Made by a program: the position numbers and the translations under genes | Shown here: piece after piece, positions 43,176 to 58,200 of the stretch | Layout of the letters: each line of letters starts with the position of its first letter | Numbering within the stretch: position 1 is the stretch's first letter | The notes under the pieces: model-generated | What the model was told of the DNA's origin: nothing | The model's input: only the letters and a program-made list of their open reading frames with translations | Database searches by the model: none | Assembly: GCA_014843695.1 (NCBI GenBank) | Contig: CM026387.1 | Coordinates: forward strand, 66,384,139-66,448,138 | Length of the DNA: 64,000 bases | Direction: 5' to 3' | Source of the DNA: Archivesica marissinica | Lineage: Eukaryota > Mollusca > Bivalvia > Venerida > Vesicomyidae

Positions 43176-46100
43176 GCTATTTCGCCACACAAGCTTGATT
43201 AGTACTGTCTCCACAGGCCCAGCTATATATCCACACCAGCTTGATTAGTACCGTGTCTCCCCAGGCCCAGCTATATCTCCACACAAGCCTGATTAGTACC
43301 GTGTCTCCCCAGGCAAGCTATATCCCCACACCAGCCTGATTAGTACCGTGTCTGCCCAGGCCTAGCTATATCTCCACACCAGCCTGATTAGTACCCACTG
43401 CCCAGGACCAGCCATATCTCCACACCAGCGTGATTAGTACCGTGTCTCCACAGGCCCAGCCATATCTCCACATCAGCTTGATTAGTACCGTGTCTCCCCA
43501 GGCCCAGCTATATCTCCAGACCAGCTTGATTAGTACCGTGTCTCCCCAGGCCCAGCTATATCTCCACACCAGCTTGATTAGTACCATGTCTCCCCAGGCC
43601 CAGCTCTATCTCCACACCAGATTGATTAGCACCGTGTCTCCCCAGGCCCAGCTATATCCCCACACCAGCTTGATTAGTACCGTGTCTCCCCAGGCCCAGC
43701 TATATCTCCACACCAGCTTGATTAGTACCCACTCTCCAGGTCCAGCTATATCTACACACCAGCTTGATTAGTACCCACTACCCAGGTCCAGCTATATCTC
43801 CACACCAGTGTGATTAGTACCCACTCCCCAGGCCCAGCTATATCCCCACACCAGCTTGATTAGTACCGTGTCTCCCCAGGCCCAGCTATATCTCCACACC
43901 AGCTTGATTAGTACCGTCTCCCCAGGCCCAGCTATATCTCCACACCAGCTTGATTAGTACCGTCTCCCCAGGCCCAGCTATATCTCCACACCAGCTTGAT
44001 TAGTACCCACTCCCCAGGCCCAGCTATATCTCCACACCAGCTTGATTAGACTCCCAGGCCCAGCTATATCTCCACACCAGCTTGATTAGTACCGTCTCCC
44101 AGGCCCAGCTATATCTCCACACCAGCTTGATTAGTACCGTCTCCCCAGGCCCAGCTATATCTCCACACCAGCTTGATTAGTACCGTCTCCCCAGGCCCAG
44201 CTATATCTCCACACCAGCTTGATTAGTACCTGTCTCCCCAGGCCCAGCTATATCTCCACACCAGCTTGATTAGTACCGTCTCCCCAGGCAAGCTATATCC
44301 CCACACCAGCCTGATTAGTACCGTGTCTGCCCAGGCCCAGCTATATCTCCACACCAGCCTGATTAGTACCCACTGCCCAGGACCAGCCATATCTCCACAC
44401 CAGCGTGATTAGTACCGTCTCCACAGGCCCAGCCATATCTCCACATCAGCTTGATTAGTACCGTGTCTCCCCAGGCCCAGCTATATCTCCAGACCAGCTT
44501 GATTAGTACCGTGTCTCCCCAGGCCCAGCTATATCTCCACACCAGCTTGATTAGTACCAGTCTCCCCAGGCCCAGCTCTATCTCCACACCAGATTGATTA
44601 GCACCGTGTCTCCCCAGGCCCAGCTATATCCCCACACCAGCTTGATTAGTACCGTGTCTCCCCAGGCCCAGCTATATCTCCACACCAGCTTGATTAGTAC
44701 CCACTCTCCAGGTCCAGCTATATCTCACACCAGCTTGATTAGTACCCACTACCCAGGTCCAGCTATATCTCCACACCAGTGTGATTAGTACCCACTCCCC
44801 AGGCCCAGCTATATCTCCACACCAGCTTGATTAGTACCCACTCCCCAGGCCAGCTATATCTCCACACCAGCTGATTAGTACCGTCTCCCCAGGCCCAGCT
44901 ATATCTCCACACCAGCTTGATTAGTACCTGTCTCCCCAGGCCCAGCTATATCTCCACACCAGCTTGATTAGTACCGTCCCCAGGCCCAGCTATATCTCCA
45001 CACCAGCTTGATTAGTACCGTGTCTCCCCAGGCCCAGCTATATCTCCACACCAGCTTGATTAGTACCGTGTCTGCCCAGGCCCAGCTATATCTCCACACC
45101 AGCTTGATTAGTACCGTGTCTCCCCAGGCCCAGCTATATCTCCACACCAGCTTGATTAGTACCGTGTCTCCCCAGGCCCAGCTATATCTCCACACCAGCT
45201 TGATTAGTACCCACTCCCCAGGCCCAGCTATATCTCCACACCAGCTTGATTAGTACCCACTACCCAGGCCCAGCTATATCTCCACACCAGCTTGATTAGT
45301 ACCCACTCCCCAGGCCCAGCTATATCTCCACACCAGCTTGATTAGTACCCACTGCCCAGGCCCAGCTATATCTCCACACCAGCTTGATTAGTACCGTGTC
45401 TGCCCAGGCCCAGCTATATCTCCACACCAGCTTGATTAGTACCCACTCCCCAGGCCCAGCTATATCTCCACACCAGCTTGATTAGTACCCACTCCCCAGG
45501 CCCAGCTATATCTCCACACCAGCTTGATTAGTACCGTGTCTGCCCAGGCCCAGCTATATCTCCACACCAGCTTGATTAGTACCGTCTCCCCAGGCCCAGC
45601 TATATCTCCACACCAGCTTGATTAGTACCGTCTCCCCAAGCCCAGCTATATCTCCACACCAGCTTGATTAGTCCCCTGCCCAGGCCCAGCTATATCTCCA
45701 CACCAGCTTGATTAGTACCGTGTCTGCCCAGGCCCAGCTATATCTCCACACCAGCGTGATTAGTACCCACTCCCCAGGCCCAGCTATATCTCCACACCAG
45801 CTTGATTAGTACCGTGTCTGCCCAGGCCCAGCTATATCTCCACACCAGCTTGATTAGTACCCACTGCCCAGGCCCAGCTATATCTCCACACCAGCTTGAT
45901 TAGTACCGTGTCTGCCCAGGCCCAGCTATATCTCCACACCAGCTTGATTAGTACCCACTCCCCAGGCCCAGCTATATCCCCACACCAGCTTGATTAGTAC
46001 CCACTACCCAGGCCCAGCTATATCACCACACCTGCTTGATTAGTACCGTCTCCACAGGCCCAGTTATATCTCCACACCTGTTTGATTAGTACTGTCTCCA

Positions 46101-48266
46101 CAGGCCCAGCTATATCTCCACACCAGCTTGATTAGTACTGTCTCCACAGGCCCAGCTATATCTCCACACCAGCTTGATTAGTACCGTGTCTCCCCAGGCC
46201 CAGCTATATCTCCACACCAGCCTGATTAGTACCGTGTCTGCCCAGGCCCAGCTATATCTCCACACCAGCTTGATTAGTACCCACTCCCCAGGCCCAGCTA
46301 TATCCCCACACCAGCTTGATTAGTACCCACTCCCCAGGCCCAGCTATATCTCCACACCAGCTTGATTAGTACCGTGTCTCCCCAGGCCCAGCTATATCTC
46401 CACACCAGCTTGATTAGTACCGTGTCTGCCCAGGCCCAGCTATATCTCCACACCAGCTTGATTAGTACCTGTCTGCCCAGGCCCAGCTATATCTCCACAC
46501 CAGCTTGATTAGTACCTGTCTGCCCAGGCCCAGCTATATCTCCACACCAGCTTGATTAGTACCTGTCTGCCCAGGCCCAGCTATATCTCCACACCAGCTT
46601 GATTAGTACCGACTCCCCAGGCCCAGCTATATCTCCACACCAGCTTGATTAGTACCCACTCCCCAGGCCCAGCTATATCTCCACACCAGCTTGATTAGTA
46701 CCGTCTCCCCAGGCCCAGCTATATCTCCACACCAGCTTGATTAGTACCCACTCCCCAGGCCCAGCTATATCTCCACACCAGCTTGATTAGTACCCACTCC
46801 CCAGGCCCAGCTATATCTCCACACCAGCTTGATTAGTACCGTGTCCCCAGGCCAGCTATATCTCCACACCAGCTGATAGTACCCCACCCAAATCCCACAC
46901 CACTTGATTAGTACCGTGTCTGCCCAGGCCCAGCTATATCTCCACACCAGCTTGATTAGTACCGTCTCCCCAGGCCCAGCTATATCTCCACACCAGCTTG
47001 ATTAGTACCGTGTCTCCCAGGCCCAGCTATATCTCCACACCAGCTTGATTAGTACCCACTCCCCAGGCCCAGCTATATCTCCACACCAGCTTGATTAGTA
47101 CCCACTCCCCAGGCCCAGCTATATCTCCACACCAGCTTGATTAGTACCGTCTCCCCAGGCCCAGCTATATCTCCACACCAGCTTGATTAGTACCGTGTCT
47201 GCCCAGGCCCAGCTATATCTCCACACCAGCTTGATTAGTACCCACTCCCCAGGCCCAGCTATATCTCCACACCAGCTTGATTAGTACCGTGTCTGCCCAG
47301 GCCCAGCTATATCTCCACACCAGCTTGATTAGTACCCACTCCCCAGGCCCAGCTATATCTCCACACCAGCTTGATTAGTACCGTGTCTGCCCAGGCCCAG
47401 CTATATCTCCACACCAGCTTGATTAGTACCCACTCCCCAGGCCCAGCTATATCTCCACACCAGCTTGATTAGTACCCACTACCCAGGCCCAGCTATATCT
47501 CCACACCAGCTTGATTAGTACCGTCTCCACAGGCCCAGCTATATCTCCACACCAGCTTGATTAGTACCGTCTCCACAGGCCCAGCTATATCTCCACACCA
47601 GCTTGATCAGTACTGTCTCCACAGGCCCAGCTATATCTCCACACCAGCTTGATTAGTACTGTCTCCACAGGCCCAGCTATATCTCCACACCAGCTTGATT
47701 AGTACCGTGTCTGCCCAGGCCCAGCTATATCTCCACACCAGCCTGATTAGTACCTGTCTGCCCAGGCCCAGCTATATCTCCACACCAGCTTGATTAGTAC
47801 CCACTCCCCAGGCCCAGCTATATCCCACACCAGCTTGATTAGTACCCACTCCCCAGGCCCAGCTATATCTCCACACCAGCTTGATTAGTACCGTGTCTGC
47901 CCAGGCCCAGCTATATCTCCACACCAGCTTGATTAGTACCGTGTCTGCCCAGGCCCAGCTATATCTCCACACCAGCTTGATTAGTACCTGTCTCCCCAGG
48001 CCCAGCTATATCCCCACACCAGCTTGATTAGTACCGTCTCCCCAGGCCCAGCTATATCTCCACACCAGCTTGATTAGTACCCACTCCCCAGGCCCAGCTA
48101 TATCTCCACACCAGCTTGATTAGTACCCACTCCCCAGGCCCAGCTATATCTCCACACCAGCTTGATTAGTACCCACTACCCAGGCCCAGCTATATCTCCA
48201 CACCAGCTTGATTAGTACCCACTCCCCAGGCCCAGCTATATCTCCACACAAGCTTGATTAGTACCG

Positions 48267-49266
48267 NNNNNNNNNNNNNNNNNNNNNNNNNNNNNNNNNN
48301 NNNNNNNNNNNNNNNNNNNNNNNNNNNNNNNNNNNNNNNNNNNNNNNNNNNNNNNNNNNNNNNNNNNNNNNNNNNNNNNNNNNNNNNNNNNNNNNNNNNN
48401 NNNNNNNNNNNNNNNNNNNNNNNNNNNNNNNNNNNNNNNNNNNNNNNNNNNNNNNNNNNNNNNNNNNNNNNNNNNNNNNNNNNNNNNNNNNNNNNNNNNN
48501 NNNNNNNNNNNNNNNNNNNNNNNNNNNNNNNNNNNNNNNNNNNNNNNNNNNNNNNNNNNNNNNNNNNNNNNNNNNNNNNNNNNNNNNNNNNNNNNNNNNN
48601 NNNNNNNNNNNNNNNNNNNNNNNNNNNNNNNNNNNNNNNNNNNNNNNNNNNNNNNNNNNNNNNNNNNNNNNNNNNNNNNNNNNNNNNNNNNNNNNNNNNN
48701 NNNNNNNNNNNNNNNNNNNNNNNNNNNNNNNNNNNNNNNNNNNNNNNNNNNNNNNNNNNNNNNNNNNNNNNNNNNNNNNNNNNNNNNNNNNNNNNNNNNN
48801 NNNNNNNNNNNNNNNNNNNNNNNNNNNNNNNNNNNNNNNNNNNNNNNNNNNNNNNNNNNNNNNNNNNNNNNNNNNNNNNNNNNNNNNNNNNNNNNNNNNN
48901 NNNNNNNNNNNNNNNNNNNNNNNNNNNNNNNNNNNNNNNNNNNNNNNNNNNNNNNNNNNNNNNNNNNNNNNNNNNNNNNNNNNNNNNNNNNNNNNNNNNN
49001 NNNNNNNNNNNNNNNNNNNNNNNNNNNNNNNNNNNNNNNNNNNNNNNNNNNNNNNNNNNNNNNNNNNNNNNNNNNNNNNNNNNNNNNNNNNNNNNNNNNN
49101 NNNNNNNNNNNNNNNNNNNNNNNNNNNNNNNNNNNNNNNNNNNNNNNNNNNNNNNNNNNNNNNNNNNNNNNNNNNNNNNNNNNNNNNNNNNNNNNNNNNN
49201 NNNNNNNNNNNNNNNNNNNNNNNNNNNNNNNNNNNNNNNNNNNNNNNNNNNNNNNNNNNNNNNNNN
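48267..49266. other. Assembly gap, 1000 N
   Basis: Exactly 1000 undetermined bases separate satellite D from satellite E. The round number indicates a placeholder rather than a measured length, so the two satellites need not be adjacent. Reading frames that span the gap are artefacts. Confidence 0.99.
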
Positions 49267-52200
49267 AACTGACGTAATACACAGGGTCCATGGGATAAAC
49301 CAGGTTATATATCCATATAAACTGACGTAATACACAGTGTCCATGGGATAAACCAGGTTATATATCCATGTAAACTGACGTAATACACAGGGTCCATGGG
49401 ATAAACCAGGTTATATATCCATGTAAACTGACGTAATACACAGGGTCCATGGGATAAACCAGGTTTGATATCCATGTAAACTGATGTAATACACGGGGTC
49501 CATGGGATAAACCAGGTTTGATATCCATGTAAACTGACGTAATACACAGGGTCCATGGGATAAACCAGGTTATATATCCATGTAAACTGACGTAATACAC
49601 AGGGTCCATGGGATAAACCAGGTTATATATCCATGTAAACTGACGTAATACACGGGGTCCATGGGATAAACCAGGTTAGATATCCATGTAAACTGACGTA
49701 ATACACAGGGTCCATGGGATACACCAGGTTATATATCCATGTAAACTGACGTAATACACAGGGTCCATGGGATAAACCAGGTTATATATCCATGTAAACT
49801 GACGTAATACACAGGGTCCATGGGATAAACCAGGTTATATATCCATGTAAACTGACGTAATACACAGGGTCCATGGGATAAACCAGGTTATATATCCATA
49901 TAAACTGACGTAATACACAGGGTCCATGGGATAAACCAGGTTATATATCCATGTAAACTGACGTAATACACAGTGTCCATGGGATAAACCAGGTTATAGA
50001 TCCATGTAAACTGACGTAATACACAGGGTCCATGGGATAAACCAGGTTATAGATCCATGTAAACTGACGTAATACACAGGGTCCATGGGATAAACCAGGT
50101 TAGATATCCATGTAAACTGACGTAATACACGGGGTCCATGGGATAAACCAGGTTATATATCCATGTAAACTGACGTAATACACAGGGTCCATGGGATAAA
50201 CCAGGTTATATATCATTATAAACTGACGTAATACACAGGGTCCATGGGATAAACCAGGTTATAGATCCATGTAAACTGACGTAATACACAGGGTCCATGG
50301 GATAAACCAGGTTATATATCCATGTAAACTGACGTAATACACAGGGTCCATGGGATAAACCAGGTTATATATCCATGTAAACTGACGTAATACACAGGGT
50401 CCATGGGATAAACCAGGTTATATATCCATGTAAACTGACGTAATACACAGGGTCCATGGGATAAACCAGGTTATATATCCATGTAAACTGACGTAATACA
50501 CAGGGTCCATGGGATAAACCAGGTTATATATCCATATAAACTGACGTAATACACAGGGTCCATGGGATAAACCAGGTTATATATCCATATAAACTGACGT
50601 AATACACAGTGTCCATGGGATAAACCAGGTTATAGATCCATGTAAACTGACGTAATACACAGGGTCCATGGGATAAACCAGGTTATATATCCATGTAAAC
50701 TGACGTAATACACAGGGTCCATGGGATAAACCAGGTTTGATATCCATGTAAACTGATGTAATACACGGGGTCCATGGGATACACCAGGTTATATATCCAT
50801 GTAAACTGACGTAATACACAGGGTCCATTGGATAAACCAGGTTATATATCATTATAAACTGACGTAATACACAGGGTCCATGGGATAAACGAGGTTATAG
50901 ATCCATGTAAACTGACGTAATACACAGGGTCCATGGGATAAACCAGGTCAGATATCCATATAAACTGACGTAATACAAGGGGTCCATGGGATAAACCAGG
51001 TTTGATATCCATGTAAACTGACGTAATACACAGGGTCCATGGGATAAACCAGGTTTGATATCCATGTAAACTGACGTAATACACAGGGTTCATGGGATAA
51101 ACCAGGTTTACTATCCATGTAAACTGACGTAATACACAGGGTCCATGGGATAAACCAGGTTTGATATCCATGTAAACTGACGTAATACACGGGTCCATGG
51201 GATAAACCAGGTTATATATCCATGTAAACTGACGTAATACACGGGGTCCATGGGATAAACCAGGTTATATATCCATGTAAACTGACGTAATACACGGGTC
51301 CATGGGATAAACCAGGTTTATATCCATGTAAACTGACGTAATACACGGGGTCCATGGGATAAGCCAGGTTTGATATCCATGTAAACTGATGTAATGCACG
51401 GGTCCATGGGATAAACCAGTTATATATCCATGTAAACTGACGTAATACACGGGGTCCATGGGATAAACCAGTTTATATATCCATGTAAACTGACGTAATA
51501 CACGGGTCCATGGGATAAACCAGGTTTGATATCCATGTAAGCTGATGTAATACACGTGGTCCATGGGATAAGCCAGGTTTGATATCCATGTAAGCTGATG
51601 TAATGCACGGATCCATGGGATAAGCCATGTTATATATCATGTAAACTGACGTAATACACAGGGTCCATGGGATAAACCAGGTTATATATCCATGTAAACT
51701 GACGTAATACACAGGGTCCATGGGATAAACCAGGTTATATATCCATGTAAACTGACGTAATACACAGGGTCCATGGGATAAACCAGGTTATATATCCATG
51801 TAAACTGACGTAATACACAGGGTCCATGGGATAAACCAGGTTTGATATCCATGTAAACTGATGTAATACACGGGGTCCATGGGATACACCAGGTTATATA
51901 TCCATGTAAACTGACGTAATACACTGGGTCCATTGGATAAACCAGGTTATATATCATTATAAACTGATGTAATACACAGGGTCCATGGGATAAACCAGGT
52001 TATAGATCCATGTAAACTGACGTAATACACAGGGTCCATGGGATAAACCAGGTTATATATCCATGTAAGCTGACGTAATACACGGGGTCCATGGGATAAA
52101 CCAGGTTAGATATCCATCTAAACTGATGTAATACACGAGGTCCATGGGATAAGCCAGGTTTGATATTCATGTAAACTGACGTAATACACAGGGTCCATGG

Positions 52201-55200
52201 GATACACCAGGTTATATATCCATGTAAGCTGACGTAATACACGGGGTCCATGGGATATACCAGGATTGATATCCATGTGAACCGACGTAATACACGGGGT
52301 CCATCGGATATACCAGGTTTGATATCCATGTGAACTGACGTAATACACGGGGTCCATCGGATATACCAGGTTTGATATCCATGTGAACTGATGTAATACA
52401 CGGGGTCCATGGGATAAGCCAGTTTATATATCCATGTAAACTGACGTAATACACGTGGTCCATGGGATAAGCCAGGTTTGATATCCATGTAAGCTGATGT
52501 AATACACGTGGTCCATGGGATAAGCCAGGTTTGGTATCCATGTAAGTTGATGTATGCACGGATCCATGGGATAAGCCATGTTATATATCCATGTAAACTG
52601 ACGTAATACACGGGGGGGGGGTCCATGGGATAACCCAGTTTATATATCCATGTAAACTGACGTAATACACGTGGTCCATGGGATAAGCCAGGTTTGATAT
52701 CCATGTAACTGATGTAATACACGTGGTCCATGGGATAAGCCAGGTTTGATATCCATGTAACTGATGTAATGCACGGATCCATGGGATAAGCCATGTTATA
52801 TATCATGTAAACTGACGTAATACACGGGGTCCATGGGATAAGCCAGTTTATATATCCATGTAAACTGACGTAATACACAGGGTCCATGGGATACATCAGG
52901 TTATATATCCATGTAAACTGACGTAATACACAGGGTCTATGGGATAAACCAGGTTATATATCCATGTAAACTGACGTAATACACAGGGTACATGGGATAA
53001 ACCAGGTTATATATCCATGTAAACTGACGTAATACACAGGGTCCATGGGATAAAACAGATTATATATCCATATAAACTGACGTAATACACAGGGTCCATG
53101 GGATAAACCAGGTTATATATCGATATAAACTGACGTAATACACAGTGTCCATGGGATAAACCAGGTTATAGATCCATGTAAACTGACGTAATACACAGGG
53201 TCCATGGGATAAACCAGGTTATAGATCCATATAAACTGACGTAATACACAGGGTCCATTGGATAAACCAGGTTATATATCATTATAAACTGACGTAATAC
53301 ACAGGGTCCATGGGATAAACCAGGTTATAGATCCATGTAAACTGACGTAATACACAGGGTCCATGGGATAAACCAGGTTATATATCCATGTAAGCTGACG
53401 TAATACACGGGGTCCATGGGATAAACCAGGTTAGATATCCATGTAAACTGATGTAATACACGAGGTCCATGGGATAAGCCAGGTTTGATATCCATGTAAA
53501 CTGACGTAATACACGGGGTCCATGGGATAAACCAGGTTTGATATCCATGTAAACTGATGTAATACACGGGGTCCATGGGATACACCAGGTTATATATCCA
53601 TGTAAACTGACGTAATACACAGGGTCCATTGGATACACCAGGTTATATCTCATTATAAACTGACGTAATACACAGGGTCCATGGGATAAACCAGGTTATA
53701 GATCCATGTAAACTGACGTAAAACACAGGGTCCATGGGATATACCAGGTTTGATATCCATGTGAACTGACGTAATACACAGGGTCCATCGGATATACCAG
53801 GTTTGATATCCATGTGAACTGACGTAATACACGGGGTCCATCGGATATACCAGGTTTGATATCCATGTGAACTGATGTAATACACGGGGTCCATGGGATA
53901 AGCCAGTTTATATATCCATGTAAACTGACGTAATACACGTGGTCCATGGGATAAGCCAGGTTTGATATCCATGTAAACTGACGTAATACACGGGGTCCAT
54001 GGGATAAGCCAGTTTATATATCCATGTAAACTGACGTAATACACGTGGTCCATGGGATAAGCCAGGTTTGATATCCATGTAAGCTGATGTAATACACGTG
54101 GTCCATGGGATAAGCCAGGTTTGATATCCATGTAAGCTGATGTAATGCACGGGTCCATGGGATAAGCCATGTTATATATCCATGTAAACTGACGTAATAC
54201 ACAGGGTCCATGGGATAAACCAGTTTATATATCCATGTAAACTGACGTAATACACGGGGTCCATGGGATAAACCAGGTTTGATATCCATGTAAGCTGACG
54301 TAATACACGTGGTCCATGGGATAAGCCAGGTTTGATATCCATGTAAGCTGATGTAATACACGGGTCCATGGGATAAACCAGGTTATATATCCATGTAAAC
54401 TGACGTAATACACAGGGTCCATGGGATAAACCAGGTTATATATCCATGTAAACTGACGTAATACACAGGGTCCATGGGATAAACCAGGTTATATATCCAT
54501 GTAAACTGACGTAATACACAGGGTCCATGGGATAAACCAGGTTATATATCCATGTAAACTGACGTAATACACAGGGTCCATGGGATAAACCAGGTTATAT
54601 ATCCATGTAAACTGACGTAATACACAGGGTCCATGGGATAAACCAGGTTATATATCCATGTAAACTGACGTAATACACAGGGTCCATGGGATAAACCAGG
54701 TTATATATCCATGTAAACTGACGTAATACACAGGGTCCATGGGATAAACCAGGTTAGATATCCATGTAAACTGACGTAATACACGGGTCCATGGGATAAA
54801 CCAGGTTTGATATCCATGTAAACTGACGTAATACACGGGGTCCATGGGATAAACCAGGTTATATATCCATGTAAACTGACGTAATACACAGGGTCCATGG
54901 GATAAACCAGGTTATATATCCATATAAACTGACGTAATACACAGGGTCCATGGGATAAACCAGGTTATAGATCCATGTAAACTGACGTAATACACAGGGT
55001 CCATGGGATAAACCAGGTTATATATCCATGTAAACTGACGTAATACACAGGGTCCATGGGATAAACCAGGTTTATATCCATGTAAACTGACGTAATACAC
55101 AGGGTCCATGGGATAAACCAGGTTATATATCCATGTAAACTGACGTAATACACGGGGTCCATGGGATAAACCAGGTTTGATATCCATGTAAACTGACGTA

Positions 55201-58200
55201 ATACACGGGGTCCATGGGATAAACCAGGTTAGATATCCATGTAAACTGACGTAATACACGGGGTCCATGGGATAAACCAGGTTATATATCCATGTAAACT
55301 GACGTAATACACAGGGTCCATGGGATAAACCAGGTTATATATCCATGTAAACTGACGTAATACACAGGGTCCATGGGATAAACCAGGTTATATATCCATG
55401 TAAACTGACGTAATACACGGGGTCCATGGGATAAACCAGGTTAGATATCCATGTAAACTGACGTAATACACGGGGTCCATGGGATAAACCAGGTTTGATA
55501 TCCATGTAAACTGACGTAATACACAGGGTCCATGGGATAAACCAGGTTTGATATCCATGTAAACTGACGTAATACACGGGGTCCATGGGATAAACCAGGT
55601 TTTATATCCATGTAAACTGATGTAATACACAGGGTCCATGGATACACCAGGTATATCTTAAACTGACGTAATACACAGGGTCCATGGGATAACCAGGTTA
55701 TATATCCATGTAAACTGACGTAATACACAGGGTCCATGGGATAAACCAGGTTATATATCCATGTAAACTGACGTAATACACAGGGTCCATGGGATAAACC
55801 AGGTTTGATATCCATGTAAACTGATGTAATACACGTGGTCCATGGGATAAGCCAGGTTTGATATCCATGTAAACTGACGTAATACACGGGTCCATGGGAT
55901 AAACCAGGTTATATATCCATGTAAACTGACGTAATACACAGGGTCCATGGGATAAGCCAGGTTATATATCCATGTAAACTGACGTAATACACGGGGTCCA
56001 TGGGATAAACCAGGTTTGATATCCATGTAAACTGACGTAATACACAGGGTCCATGGGATAAACCAGGTTTGATATCCATGTAAGCTGACGTAATACACGG
56101 GTCCATGGGATAAACCAGGTTATATATCCATGTAAACTGACGTAATACACAGGGTCCATGGGATAAGCCAGGTTATATATCCATGTAAACTGACGTAATA
56201 CACGGGGTCCATGGGATAAACCAGGTTTGATATCCATGTAAACTGACGTAATACACGGGGTCCATGGGATAAACCAGGTTATATATCCATGTAACCTGAC
56301 GTAATACACGGGGTCCATGGGATAAACCAGGTTATATATCCATGATAAACTGACGTAATACACAGGGTCCATGGGATAAACCAGGTTATATATCCATATA
56401 AACTGACGTAATACACAGGGTCCATGGGATAAACCAGGTTATAGATCCATGTAAACTGACGTAATACACAGGGTCCATGGGATAAACCAGGTTATATATC
56501 CATGTAAACTGACGTAATACACAGGGTCCATGGGATAAACCAGGTTATATATCCATATAAACTGACGTAATACACAGGGTCCATGGGATAAACCAGGTTA
56601 TATATCCATGTAAACTGATGTAATACACAGGGTCCATGGGATAAACCAGGTTATATATCCATGTAAACTGACGTAATACACGGGGTCCATGGGATAAACC
56701 AGGTTAGCTATCCATGTAAACTGATGTAATACACGAGGTCCATGGGGTAAGCCAGGTTTGATATCCATGTAAACTGACGTAATACACAGGGTCCATGGGA
56801 TACACCAGGTTTGATATCCATGTGAACCAACGTAATACACGGGGTCCATCGGATATACCAGGTTTGATATCCATGTGAACTGACGTAATACACGGGGTCC
56901 ATCGGATATACCAGGTTTGATATCCATGTGAACTGATGTAATACACGGGGTCCATGGGATAAGCCAGTTTATATATCCATGTAAACTGACGTAATACACG
57001 TGGTCCATGGGATAAGCCAGGTTTGATATCCATGTAAACTGACGTAATACACGGGGTCCATGGGATAAGCCAGTTTATATATCCATGTAAACTGATGTAA
57101 TACACGAGGTCCATGGGATAAGCCAGGTTTGATATCCATGTAAACTGACGTAATACACAGGGTCCATGGGATAAACCAGGTTTGATATCCATGTAAACTG
57201 ATGTAATACACGGGGTCCATGGGATACACCAGGTTATATATCCATGTAAACTGACGTAATACACAGGGTCCATTGGATACACCAGGTTATATCTCATTAT
57301 AAACTGACGTAATACACAGGGTCCATGGGATAAACCAGGTTATAGATCCATGTAAACTGACGTAATACACAGGGTCCATGGGATATACCAGGTTTGATAT
57401 CCATGTGAACTGACGTAATACACAGGGTCCATCGGATATACCAGGTTTGATATCCATGTGAACTGATGTAATACACGGGGTCCATGGGATAAGCCAGTTT
57501 ATATATCCATGTAAACTGACGTAATACACGGGGTCCATGGGATAAGCCAGGTTTGATATCCATGTAAACTGACGTAATACACGGGGTCCATGGGATAAAC
57601 CAGGTTATATATCCATGTAAACTGACGTAATACACGTGGTCCATGGGATAAGCCAGGTTTGATATCCATGTAAGCTGATGTAATACACGTGGTCCATGGG
57701 ATAAGCCAGGTTTGATATCCATGTAAGCTGATGTAATGCACGGATCCATGGGATAAGCCATGTTATATATCCATGTAAACTGACGTAATACACGGGGTCC
57801 ATGGGATAAACCAGGTTATATATCCATGTAAACTGACGTAATACACGGGGTCCATGGGATAAACCAGGTTTGATATCCATGTAAACTGACGTAATACACA
57901 GGGTCCATGGGATAAACCAGGTTTGATATCCATGTAAACTGACGTAATACACGGGTCCATGGGATAAACCAGGTTATATATCCATGTAACTGACGTAATA
58001 CACGGGTCCATGGGATAACCAGTTATATATCTTAACTGACGTATCAGGTCCATGGGATAACCAGGTTATATCCATGTAACTGAGTAATACACGTCCATGG
58101 GATAACCAGTTTATATCCATTAACTGAGTAATCACGGTCATGGGATAACCAGGTTATATATCCATGTAAACTGACGTAATACACGGGGTCCATGGGATAA

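Larger units (their letters stand above)
39519..48266. repeat. Satellite D, about 48-bp tandem array
   Basis: About 180 copies of a unit with CCAGGCCCAGCTATATCTCC and ACACCAGCTTGATTAGTACC, joined by variable connectors (CGTGTCTGCC, CACTCCC, GTCTCCA), so unit length is 42-48 bp. A non-satellite segment interrupts it twice (41022-41380, 42817-43175). Frames with 16-residue repeats exist on both strands and are by-products. The array ends at the N gap and lies in intron 7 of the GH3 gene. Confidence 0.97.

Noticed and set aside
39958..47972. Open frames with AQLYLHTSLIST or WRYSWAWADTVLIK repeats on both strands
   Set aside because: By-products of the 48-bp satellite, open only where the unit length is a multiple of three.
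48190..49344. Three open frames of 351-384 codons across the gap
   Set aside because: Almost entirely undetermined residues from 1000 N.
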